Origin: Dactylis glomerata
Taxonomy: Eukaryota > Streptophyta > Magnoliopsida > Poales > Poaceae
NCBI GenBank assembly: GCA_007115705.1
Contig: QXEO01000247.1
Location: forward strand, 12,776,253 to 12,840,252
DNA: 64,000 nucleotides
Direction of reading: 5' to 3'
The position numbers were made by a program, and so were the translations under genes. This document shows positions 45,572 to 56,816 of this stretch, piece after piece. How positions within the stretch are numbered: the stretch's first letter is position 1; the number at the start of each line of letters is the position of its first letter. The notes beneath the pieces are model-generated. The model searched no databases. It worked only from the letters and a program-made list of their open reading frames with translations, and had not been told where the DNA came from.

Positions 45572-45890
45572 GTCTCCCACTTGCACTAGAGTCAATAATC
45601 TAGTTAATACTTGCGCCTTTAACACCTATGGCATTCCGGTGTTTTTCATACGCGTTGCACGTGGTAAACCTTATCTACGGGTCTGACACTTTCAGATCCG
45701 TTTGTATTTGCATATTCTTTTGCGTCAGCACACATTACTCATCTTGTATGAGATAGCATCGTATAAACTTGTCTTCTGGTGAGACCTTTGTTTCTTGGCC
45801 GAGACTATGTTGTCACTATTGTCATACAATAGGACCACATAGTACTAGCACACTTAGAAAAATAGCGATATCCACTGTGCGTCGAAATAC

Positions 45891-46094
45891 TTATTGGTCC
45901 GCACACAACGGTATGATTTCCAATAAGTCCGTTGCTCGCTCCATTATTCCGGAGAACGGGTTTTTGATCATCTTGCCCATGAGGCATGGCTTGCACATGT
46001 CAAATGATTCAAAATCAAGAGACTCCAAAAGTCCATCAGAATGGAGTTTCTTTATGCGTTTTATGCCAATATGACCTGGACGACAGTGCCACAA
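45891..46094 (-). pseudogene. GAG-pre-integrase fragment of Copia C
   Basis: On - it reads MWHCRPGHIGIKRIKKLHSD, then the second half of the zinc-binding GAG-pre-integrase domain (CKPCLMGKMIKNPFSG). Directly upstream (46270-46110) is an RNase H-like stretch (NVNIVADTATKAKYIISLEA). The order RNase H then pre-integrase is the reverse of an intact element, so this is a rearranged junction. Confidence 0.75.
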
Positions 46095-46648
46095 ATAAGT
46101 TGGATTATCACTATCTACTTTGCATCTTTTATGCCGCTTCTAAAGAGATTATATACTTAGCCTTCGTTGCAGTGTCCGCCACAATATTAACATTGGAACT
46201 CATCCAAGTCATCATGGAACTTTCTTCCATCTTATTATGCCACCTTCTAACTCAAAACAAATAGCTTAAAATTGAGATAAAATTTTACTTGTATGTGTGA
46301 CAAAGCCAATGTAACTCATTGCAATGAACCATTTGTCACTTCTGCATACATAACATATTCTTACTTCTTCGGAAGTGCATAAGAATATCTTTACTATTGT
46401 CCAACGATCATCATATGAATGCTATAACCTTTAGAGCATTGGACACATCTGGATCTACATATCATGGTATACAAGATTGATAAAATCATTCTTGTGGTTT
46501 CACTCATCAAATGTCAAAACAATTGATTCTTGCTCCAACCTCTTCCATGCCATATTGAACAAATTCAATATTTCATCTATGTACTCTGGCAAAACTATAT
46601 TAGTGCCTCAATCTATCTGCATAGACATTGATGCTTAATATTCTGGTT

Positions 46649-46975
46649 TTACCTAAGTCTTTCACCAAAAACTAATTTTAATGAAAAACTTAACAATATC
46701 AAGAAAAACACATTATTTCCAATAAACAATATGTCGTCCACATAAAGTATTAGAAATATGTCTGAGTGCTCCCACTTACTTTCTTGTAATACAAGCATCT
46801 TCAAATATCTTGATGAAATTAACACTTTAACGTTTTCATCATTGAAGATTCCAACTTCGCTATGCTTACTTCTACCATAGAAGTTTGCATACATATCTAG
46901 CAACCTTTGAATCAACAAAACCCATTGGGTCGTGTCAGGTACACGTCCTTGGTGTGCATTCCGGTAGAGGAACAT
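46649..46975 (-). pseudogene. Copia reverse transcriptase fragment
   Basis: About 108 codons on -, containing the active-site box FLILYVDDILFIGNN. Upstream and downstream parts are lost or unreadable. A second, more decayed pre-integrase copy is visible near 48090-47980. Confidence 0.75.
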
Positions 46976-49900
46976 TGTTTCATTTATTCAACTATCATAT
47001 CTCAATATGTAATTGTTGCTAGAATAATTCATATGACGAAGTCAGGGCCCATCATCGCTTCTTTGTATATTGTTGGTTACTATTATCTAATAATATCTCG
47101 TCCTCAAATCTTACTATTTGATTACGACTAACTTGGTTAAATAGGAACTTCGATGTCGTGACTACAACATATTGTAGACGCGTGAGCTATGAATGCAGTT
47201 GCCGCTTCCAGAACATATTTTGGTGCTGCGCTACTCTAATCATCTTGCTCAGATTCAATAACCTCATCAAGTTCTATCTTCCTCCCACTTAAACCTTTCG
47301 TGAGAAACTCCTTCATAAGAAATTCACTTATTTTAGTGACAATCACTATGTGTTTGGGTTCATAATAGAAGGAATACCCATCGACATTCTTTGGGATAAC
47401 CTACAAAGACTTACTAATCCGATTTTGGTTGTAAATATTTTACACATATGCCTTGCATACCAAAATTCAAGAAAAGACAACTATAACTTGTAAGGTGTAA
47501 TTTTGGCAGATTATGATGGCACTCTATTCAGTGAAAAGCGGTAGTCTCTAAAGCATAATCCACAAATTATATTGGTAGTTTATTTCATCATTGATCTAAC
47601 CATGTCAAACAAGGTTTGATTACATCCATAGAAAACTCCATACTCCTATGGTGTTTATCACGATGCAAATTTGTGGAACAATTCCTCTAACTCTTAGATG
47701 TTTGCTAAACTTGTAACTCAAATATTCTTCTTTATGATCTAATCATACAACTTGAATATTCTTGTTACAACAATTTTTACTTCATAAATTGAACAATTTC
47801 ATACTTCTATCTCATCAAGTAGATATACCGTACATCTATTCGAGTCATTGATGAAATAGAAAATACACCACGCTCGACTTCACACATGAACTAAATACAT
47901 CAACATGTACAATCTCCGTGAAGTCAGTCGCTTGTTCTTTCTATGGCCCACGAACGGAGTTTAATCATCTTTAGGAAAAGTCTCACAAGCGTCAATCGAT
48001 TCAAAATCAATTGACTCGAAAATCTATCAATATAGAATTTCTTTCATGTTTTGTTTCCAATATGACTTAAACGGCGGTGTCATATATAAGTGAAATTCGT
48101 TTTGTCTTGCGACCTTTAGCATCAGTGTTATAAATGTCTATTTCACCAACAAGATAATAATAATCTATCCATCGATTATGGAAGACGGTAATAATTTGAA
48201 CAACCATTGCTCTCATAATACTAGAACAAAATAACAATTATTAAGTTCTTAACATATCTAGAGGCTAGGTTTTATGCCGACGAGAAGCACAATAACACTT
48301 TTATTTCTATCTCGACATGCATCATTACCATATTCTTTTACTAGTTACTTAGGCCATTGTACTTCTTGTATTGTGTTGCTTTGTATGACATTTCATACCA
48401 ACAAATCAGTATCGAATACCCAAGAATTACATTGTTAACGAGCAAAAGAATTCATCTATAACATGTATATCATTTATATACCTGAGCTGGATAATTCCAG
48501 TCTTATCCTTTTTCTACCAAATAATTTTGCAGATCCTATTTAGCATTTCCTCTCCTTTTAGAAGAATCTATCGACATCAATAGTGGCGTCAATCATTTGA
48601 CACATAGTCCAAAGGATTTTTAGTCAAATACTAATAGCCTTGGATTTTGCACTTTGAAGTGGATCGCCATCATCATATGATTGGTATTCTTCTAGATTCC
48701 ATTCTTTAGTATTCTTTTGGTATAGCAAAACAATTTAGCCGATACCTTTTCATTCGTCCTATCATGATATCTTTCATGATGAAACTACTATAGCTTATAA
48801 GGATGAATGCAAGTATAATATTAGTTCCCAAACTTTTGGGTGATCGGGACGCCTAGCATCTTCAATCTTTGCATATAGTCATACAATATGAGCATATGTT
48901 CTTTTACTAAATTATACTTCATCATTTTGCAAACAATCAAAGTCTTAGATATCAAATATCTTTCACTTCTTATTTGTTTCTAAAACAATTCTTTCAGCTC
49001 GATGATCACTTTGATTCTCAAATAATTTTGAAGATCAATTTATCATGAAGGCAAACATATGATCTTTAGATACTAAACTTGAATCGTTGCTCTTAGATTA
49101 ATACAATTTATTAAATCGTATGGAGCAAGCAAGGTTTGCTAAAGTTTGCAATAGGACTTAATCTTTAGTCTTGACATTCTAACTAAACGGCACTAGACCG
49201 AAAAGTGATTATCCAGAATTCTATAGTTCTTTTAACTCAATTAAGCTAAGTGTCGGTGGGAAACGGTGCCAAAGACTACAACGACTTATGCAAATACAAA
49301 AAGATTTAGTTCAAGATAATTAATTCAAGTTAATCAAATTACTAATGAACTCCCACTAAATTCAACATCCCTCAAAGTTGTTTAGTGAAGCATGATCCAA
49401 ATTCACTACACCGAGACCGATCATCACGTGAATGATGTAGCTTTAATGGTGAACATCAACATGTTGATCATATCATCCATATGACTCATGCTTGACCTTT
49501 CGGTCCGTGTGTTCTGAGGCCATGTCTGTACATGCTAGGCTCGTCAAGTTAAACCCAAGTATTTCCGCGTGTGCAAAACTAGCTTGCACCCGTTGTATGT
49601 GAACGTAGAGTTTATAGCACCCGATCATCACGAGATACTTCAAAACGACGAAATTTCGCAACGGTGCATACATGGGGAGAACACAATTTTATCTTGATCT
49701 TTAAGTGAGGAATCATCTTAAAATGCTACCATCGCGATCTAAGCATAATAAGATACATAAAAGGATAAACATCACATGCATATAATTTTATGTGACATGG
49801 TATAGCCAATCTCCGCGCAATGATCTCCATCTTGTGCGTGCCGGCATGATCTCCATCACTCCACCATGATTGCCTCCACCACGAATAGCAACTACAACTA

Positions 49901-50484
49901 TTGCTAACTACTTAGCGATAAAGTAAAGCTATTACATGGCGTATAAGAAGTTGACACGCAGGTCATACACAATTATAAGGACAACCATATGGCTCCTGCC
50001 GGTTGTGAACTCATCGACATGCAAGTCGTGAAATATTACAAAACATGATCATCGCATACATCACATATATCACATCACATCTTGTGGCCATACCATATCA
50101 CAAAACACTCCCTGCAAAAACAAGTTAGACGCCTCTACTTTGTTGTTGCATGTTTTACGTGGCTTATGGGAGTAGCAAGTTAAGAACGATTCTTACCTAC
50201 GAAAAGCCACAACGGTGATATTATGGTTGCTAACATCCGTTGTAAATCCCATGACTACTATAGTGAGAGAAACTGGCATCCACCAGCCGCATGTGTGGAA
50301 CAAGCCACACGTCAAGTGCGGAGCCGGTCTCGCGAACGAGGTCGCGTAAAGTTGGCCTGGACCGCTTCGATCTCACTATGCCGCGCCATAAGAAATACAC
50401 AACAAAGAGGTTTGCAACAGAAAACATCAACGCCCGCAACAAGCATGTTGCGTTCTACTCGTGAAACACATCTACGCATAGATC

Positions 50485-50498
50485 TGGCTCTGATACCA
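50485..50498 (-). promoter_or_regulatory. Primer-binding site of Copia C (initiator Met-tRNA)
   Basis: On - the sequence TGGTATCAGAGCCA, complementary to the 3' end of initiator methionine tRNA, lies one base inside the right LTR. It fixes the orientation of the element. Confidence 0.93.
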
Positions 50499-50499
50499 C

Positions 50500-52225
50500 T
50501 GAAGGGTTTCGCAGCATAGTAAATCAAAATTTTCCTACGGATGCGAACAAGAAAGCCAAGATCTAATCTAGGAGATGTAATCAACGAGAGAGGTAGATGA
50601 GATCTTCATACCCTTGAAGAAATCGCACAGCAGAAACGTTCAACAGAACGTGGATGATGTAGTCGTACTAGCCGTCTCCTCCCCGCGATCCGATCCGATC
50701 CTACGCCGCAAGTGGCGGCGCCTCCGAGAGATGCACACGTACGGTGCAGCGACGTCTCCTCCTTCCTTGGTCCAGCAAGTATGGTGGAGAGATAGATTGG
50801 ATCTGCAGCACGACGGCGTGGTGCTTATGGTGGAGAGTTTCTGCGGCAGGGCTTCGCCTACGCACAGTCGCGAGAGAGAGAGAGGTGGAGGGGCAGCAGT
50901 TGGACGGCGGCTAGGGTTGGAGTGGGAGGGGGCTGCGCCCCTGCCCCCCTTATATGGGGGGCAGGCCGGCTGCCTTGGCCCCTCCTCCAAGCCCTAGGGC
51001 GGCGGCTAGGGGGCAAGAGTAGGGGGCAAGTCTCCCCCCCTCTTCTGGAAGGTTCCCCTAGGGTTTCCCCTAGGGCTGGCCGGCTGGGCCTTTAGGGCCT
51101 TGTGCGCCTGGCCCAAAGTGGCCAGGGCACTTCCCCTTAGGCCCACGTAGGCTTCTGACAAGTGGGCCCACGTTGGTCCCACTCCGGAACCTTCTAGAAC
51201 CTTCCGGTACAATACCGATAAACTCCGAAACGATTCCAGAATCCAAAAACTGCTTTCCTTTATATGAATCTTATTCTCCGGACCATTCCGGAACCTCTCG
51301 TGATGTCCTGGATCTCATCCGAGACTCCGAACAAAAACTCATAAACCAATTATCCATTCTATCCTAGCGTCGAAGCACGTTAAGTGTGTGACCCTACGGG
51401 TTCGAGAATATGCAGACATGATCTTCTATCAATAATCAACAGCGGGATCTGGAAACCCATATTGACTCCCACATATTCATCGATGATCATATCGGATGAA
51501 CCACGATGCCAGGATTCAATTAATCCCGTATATGTATTCCCTTCGTCACACGATATATTACTCGCCCGAGATTCGATCGTCGGTATCGCCATACCTAGTT
51601 CAATCTCGTTCACAGCAAGCACTTTACTCGTTCCGTAATCCGATATCACTTCATGATTAACTCCTTAACCACATGCTTGCAAGCGATGTTGATATCGATT
51701 ACCGAGTGGGCCCGAAGTATATCTCTCCGACTTGGGAGGGACAAATTCCATCTCGATACATACAACCCAACAAGTACTTTCCGATCACCTGAGAGACACC
51801 TTTATTATCATCCTCACATAGGATGACGTTTGATGACCTCAAAGCTTTCTTCCGATACTAGGGAGTTGTATTATCTCATGGTCTAAGGAATACAATACTT
51901 GACATAGGAAAAAGCTTCGCAAAGATGAACACGAAGACACGATCTAATTGCTCTGCTTTATTTGGGTCTGTCCATCACACCATTCTCCTAATGATATGAT
52001 CTCATTATTAATTGACAACTCATGTCTATGGTTAGGAAACCTTAACCATCATTAATCAATGAGCTAGTCTAGTAGAGGCATACTAGGGACACGGTGTTGT
52101 TCATAAACCACACAAGTATTAATGTTTCCGCTTAATACAATTATAGCATGGAGTATAAACATTATCATGAACAAGAAATATGATAATAACAATATTATTA
52201 TTGCCTCTAGGGCATATTTCCTTCA
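50500..52225 (-). repeat. 5' LTR of Copia C
   Basis: 1726 bp, TGAAGGGTTTCGCAGC on + at the left, ending TATTTCCTTCA, partner of 43840-45571. Confidence 0.93.
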
Positions 52226-54636
52226 GTCCTAAGGCAGCAGGCGAAGCAATTAGCAAAGGAGAGGATTGAAATACAGAAAAGGAAGGACTCAGCCATCGCA
52301 GCAAGCGACGCTGCTCGCAGAGCACGCAGTGACGCCTCATACACAAACAGAAGGCATCATCGACATAGATCAAGATATGAAAATCTTGAGTACTCAGATA
52401 GACAAAGCATCTCCAAAAACCTCGACTCGTCTTTCCTATCGGTCGACGAGCAAGGAAACATTATACCAAAAACTCCTGAGGTAGCGCTGGTGGCAGCTCA
52501 AGCATACCTGTATACAACACAACCAAATCCAGGAGACCCGAGGGAACATATGCACCGTGCGGCACTAAACGGATTGAAGATGGTAGGCAACAAATTATCA
52601 GCAAAAGAGGAGGAGGCGTATCGCAACAAAGGAACCGATAAACCAAGGTCACCACGCTGTCACAACAGTCCTCGATGTAGAAGTGGAAGTCGACGATCTA
52701 GGACACCGTCACCAGGATGATACAACAGTCCAAAGAACAAAGGAACCCGACGATCCAGAACTCCTAACAAAACACATGACTACGAAGATGATGAAAAGGA
52801 GATGGGGGCGCCATGCTTTACCCGTAGGGTTCGCATCACGCCAGTACCCAAAGGTTTCAAATTACCTCATGACCAGCAAAAGTATGACGGATCTCAGGAG
52901 CCACAGTTATGGCTTTCAGACTAGCTACAAGCAGTAAAAATATTAGGAGGAACCAGGGAAACGGCAATGCAAAGTTTGCAGTTACACCTCACCGGTGCAG
53001 CAAGGTCATGGTTAAGCAAACTAGGAGAGGAAACAATTGGAAGCTAGGAGGAGCTCACAAAACAATTCATGAGTAACTTCAAGTTGACATACAAGCGGCC
53101 AGCATCTATTGAAGAAGTCAAAGCCTGCGTGCAGCAACACAGGGAAACATTAAGGGCATATATCCAAAGGTAGAGTATAATCAAAAACTCAGCAGTCGAA
53201 GTCTCGGATGAAAGAGCAATAGACGCATTCATAGTCGGGTTACGGCGAGGAGACCTAGTCGAAGAGATGGGCAGGATCAAGCCGAAAACAGTATCAGATC
53301 TGATGGATGTAGCAAACAGATTTGCAGATGGAAAAGATGCGTGCAACAATAAGCGCACGCGATCACCAGAGGATGATAGAGGAAATAGATATGGAGGTCA
53401 ACACAGAAGATCCCGCAATTATGACAGCTATGGCTCTCACAGTCAAGTAGCCGCGGGATACAAAGATAACAGCTACCAAAGCAATGACCGTAAAAGTTTG
53501 GGATACCGTAGCTATGGCAAAGAAGATACAAAAAGTTTCAGCCAAGGGAGTCCAGAGAGTACAACCCATCACCAGAAGATATGCTCAACAGACCATGTCA
53601 TATTCACTCTGCGTTTGTCGATGGGAAATGATTATCCAGACACGCAATGAAAGACTATACTACATTCTTGAAATTGCAGGAAGCAACACTCAACAAGCAA
53701 GCCGAGGCAAAACGACAAGGATACGAAGGAAACACAAGCAACGCACCTGCAACCCAACAAGGAAACAGTGGAGCTCTCAAGGGCCAAGATCAACCAAACT
53801 AGGGACGCGACGATGACGAAGGATATGTTTCATCTTAGGGGCACATTACAGCAATGATACAGCCAGTGCCCAAGTCGAACAAAGAGGAGAAAAGCATAAC
53901 TCGATAAGTCAACCTCGCAATAACCTCACCTCCAGCAACAACGGGATATCTGCATTGGTCAGAGCAACCCATAGAATTCAGCAGAGATGATCACCCAATA
54001 ACAGTACCTCGGCTAGGAAATGCACCCTTGGTACTCAAAGCTCAAATTGGGACCTATGATGTCGACAGAATATTCATGGATGCAGGAAGTGGGATAAATC
54101 TTATATACGCAAAGACCTTATGGGCAATGCACATTTCATTGGAGTTCCTGAAACCAACTGATTGCTCCTTTTATGGAATAGTCCTAGGAAGTGCTAACTA
54201 TCCACTTGGTCGAATAGCACTCAACATTTGTTTTGGAAATCGACAAAACTACAGAAGGGAGAAACTCAACTTCAAAGTCATGGACTGGCCGTCACAATAT
54301 CATGCGATTCTCGGGAGACCCGCGTTTTCTCGATTCATGGCAGTACCTCACTACACTTACCTGGTACTAAAGATGCCAGGACCCAAAGGAATTATTACAG
54401 TAAAAGGAAGCGTCGAGTTATTAGATCTATGCAACAAGGAGTTTCATAAGATGGCCCAAAATTTTGGCATGATGGCAAGGTACGGAGAACCCAACTGCAA
54501 AGCCAAAAGCTCAACTACAGAAGCGACACGGCAACTCGAAAGAAACCCCAAAGAAACAGAAGTAAAGAAACCTCGGATACAGCTACCTGAACAAGAGAAG
54601 ACTACAGGAGAAGAAGAGAAGACTCAAGCAACATAG

Positions 54637-54927
54637 GAGACAAGACGTACAAATTAGTCAAGTAGGAAAATAAGGCTGTAAAAGCCATGAGTTATTCCAG
54701 GGCAATGCCCTCTAGATCCAGAACACAGGTCACTGGCCGGATCTCTTGGGTCATCCCATGTATCTTAGATTACAAGTATAATAAAGACAAGTTCCTCATA
54801 TTCGAGTTTACATGTCTAAACGCGGCAAATGCCAACACCCACAAAATGCCTTGAGTACAAAAAATTCCCTCGGGCAACAGCCCAGGGAAAAATGCTCTCG
54901 CGAATTATAAAAGTATATACATCAAAA
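54637..54927 (+). other. Gypsy B spacer between protease and antisense gene
   Basis: Non-coding. On the minus strand it would be the 3' untranslated region of the antisense gene. Confidence 0.4.
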
Positions 54928-56816
54928 CTACGGCGCAGGCAGATCTGAGTCATCCACATTAAAAGGATTCAAGTAATGGTACTCGTAGAAAAAACTTGCG
55001 TCCTCTTGCAGTAACCTTGAGATGATCCTTTTCGCTGGCTCTAGCATCGCATCCATATGAACTCCAATGGTAGCCTGTCCTGGAGGCAAACCCTGGGACA
55101 TGCGGTCATAATCAAGTCTCGGATGCCACTTTCGCATCCATCCAAGAGCAAAATTAGCACCAGCAATCAAGTTCAGTTTTATAAGGAGATGAACCCGCTG
55201 GCTCATCCCAAAAGTTTCGAGTAGTTGCCTAAAATCTCTTGGTATAGCGTTGCAAGGTAACATGACAGAGTACATGGTTTTCAGGGACATGCCACAACCA
55301 TCAACAGCTTCACCAATATGCTGTGCGCGATCCTGAAGAAGCACGATGGTGCGACAGCGACGGAGATTCGACCATAAGCTCTCAGTCCCTTGAGCAGCTT
55401 TCTGAAGAGCAACGATCCGCTCAGAAACCCAGCGCGATTCGCCAACAAGATCAAGGAAAGTACCTACGGTGCAAGTAAAAAGTTAGCACGCAGCAAGCCA
55501 GAGCAAAAACAAAGAGAAGAGGCTCCCCAAAGACTTACACAGTAGCATCTCGCAAACAGATTCGACGATACCAATTAGAAAAGATTCGTATTCCTCAAAA
55601 TGCGCGATCTTTGCTACTAGACTTGACACTTCATCTTCAAGATTGGACACTTGTTTCATCAAATCATGGAACTTTCTGGCCTTGTCTAAAGAAATTTGCG
55701 CCTGGTGCTTCATCAAGGATAGACGGCCCTCAAGATCCGAAATCCTCGACAAATATTCCTCACATCGACAGAAAGAACGCGGAGGCAAAGAAGTTTCGGA
55801 GTCGAACATGCTAACAGGAGATAAAGCCTGGTCACGACCCGACGATTCACCAGCAGGCACAAGCTGGAAGTCAAGCAAAAAAAGGAAGACATACATCTCA
55901 GAAATATCATTCAAGCCAAGCACTTCATAAACATGAAGATATTTACAATAAGTGCAAAAGCCCCTTGACTAGTTCTCGGGCAAAGTACAATTAGAAGTTC
56001 ACCACAGCAAAAGAAGCAAAGATTACAAAGAAAGACTAAAAACTATGCCACCTCAGCATCATGCTCCGTGGCAGAGGTAGGCGACATAGATGTAGCAGTA
56101 GCTCCTGGAGGAGGCATTGTCACACCAGCGGAAGGAGTCGAAGAAGCAGGTGCAGAAGTCAAAGAAGCCACCGAAGGCAAAATAATCGACACGATACCGG
56201 CTTACTTCTTTGCCCTTTCAAAGAAGCCTCGCAACTCAGATAGAGGCTGACCACAGAAGGAGCTTACCTTCTCCCAGTCAACCTCTTCACCATGGGCATA
56301 TGCAAAAGCGATGGCCCCCTCTGCACCCTGCTTCACGGAACGGCACTTCAAAAGAAGAATAGGATCTTCAGGGGAGTCAAAAGCCTTGACGAGTTTCTTC
56401 AAGTCAGCATTTTCAACGTTCGCCCTTTGCTTGGGCCACAACCCGATGGAAATCCGTGTAATCACGCGGCTAGCCAATTCGAAGATCCCCTGGATGGAAA
56501 CCCAGTTCGCCTCCAGCAGACTAACTGCAGCCATAAGAGAGTCATCTTCTGGTTGTGCAGAAGCCGAAGGAATTCTGGTATGTTCTATACAGTCAAGGAA
56601 ACAAAGACATAGTATAAGAATAAGCAACTCAAACAAAGGAAAGGAAAAGGCATGGTATTTACCTCCAGCAAGAGCCGACATCTTATTAAGGCGTAAAGCC
56701 ACGGCTTGATCTCGCTGAGTCCGCTCTTTCTTCAAATCAGCAAGGGATTTCTCCATTTTCTGTGCCTTATCCAGTGCTGATTTAGAGGACTTCTCAGCAT
56801 TGGTTTTGGCAGCAGT
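54928..56816 (-). pseudogene. Spliced antisense gene of Gypsy B (aORF), N-terminus missing
   Basis: Read on -, a frame with coiled-coil character (KSALDKAQKMEKSLADLKKE) enters at the deletion breakpoint, then come further exons: about 56600-56045 (VKAFDSPEDPILLLKCRSV, a serine/alanine tail), 55870-55539 (LEGRLSLMKHQAQISLDKAR, coiled coil; donor at 55537-55538) and 55463-54928 (LGWMRKWHPRLDYDRMSQGL; ends PFNVDDSDLPAP). Acceptor and donor sites flank the last two. Antisense extra genes of unknown function are known in Tat-lineage Gypsy elements; this fits that pattern. The true start is lost with B's 3' end. Confidence 0.6.

Larger units (their letters stand above)
45572..50484 (-). other. Degenerate interior of Copia C
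   Basis: AT-rich sequence of 4.9 kb between the LTRs, full of stops. Apart from the fragments listed I recognise no intact domain. It seems to be a mobilisable but non-coding derivative. Confidence 0.65.
43840..52225 (-). mobile_element. BARE/Angela/WIS-type Ty1/Copia element C, inside B gag
   Basis: 8386 bp with TSD GTCCT at 43835-43839 and 52226-52230. The LTRs are 1.73 kb and nearly identical. Orientation is minus, shown by the primer-binding site next to the right LTR and the polypurine tract (AAGTGGGAGAC read on -) next to the left LTR. The LTR start, read on -, is TGAAGGAAATATGCCCTAGA, the Triticeae BARE/Angela/WIS signature. The interior contains only scrambled, degenerate coding remnants, so it is non-autonomous. 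Confidence 0.93.
43050..54636 (+). pseudogene. gag-protease region of Gypsy B, split by Copia C
   Basis: The gag start APTVGTLGVGIMN lies next to the LTR. The first part runs to a TGA at 43732-43734 (CGA likely originally), continues as SVDEWRIIKIAVEHG, and is cut by Copia C at 43839. It resumes at 52231 (QQAKQLAKERIEIQ..., AAQAYLYTTQPNPGDPREHM), then a Gag core with several breaks (LMDVANRFADGKDACNNK) and an aspartic protease (54028-54636: IFMDAGSGINLIYAKTL, MDWPSQYHAILGRPAF). The protease catalytic triad is MDAGSG rather than the usual DTG. The frame ends at 54636 without entering reverse transcriptase. Confidence 0.8.
42715..56816 (+). mobile_element. Ty3/Gypsy element B, inside A, 3' end deleted
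   Basis: Plus orientation, same family type as A. It starts with an intact 5' LTR (42715-43049). Gag (from 43050, interrupted by Copia C), protease and an antisense spliced gene (54928-56816, -) follow. No reverse transcriptase, RNase H or integrase is seen. There is no 3' LTR: at about 56816 B joins A protease in the opposite reading sense, so a deletion removed B's 3' LTR, the start of its antisense gene and a few tens of bases of A. The expected right copy of the left flank CAAGT is absent. Confidence 0.8.
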
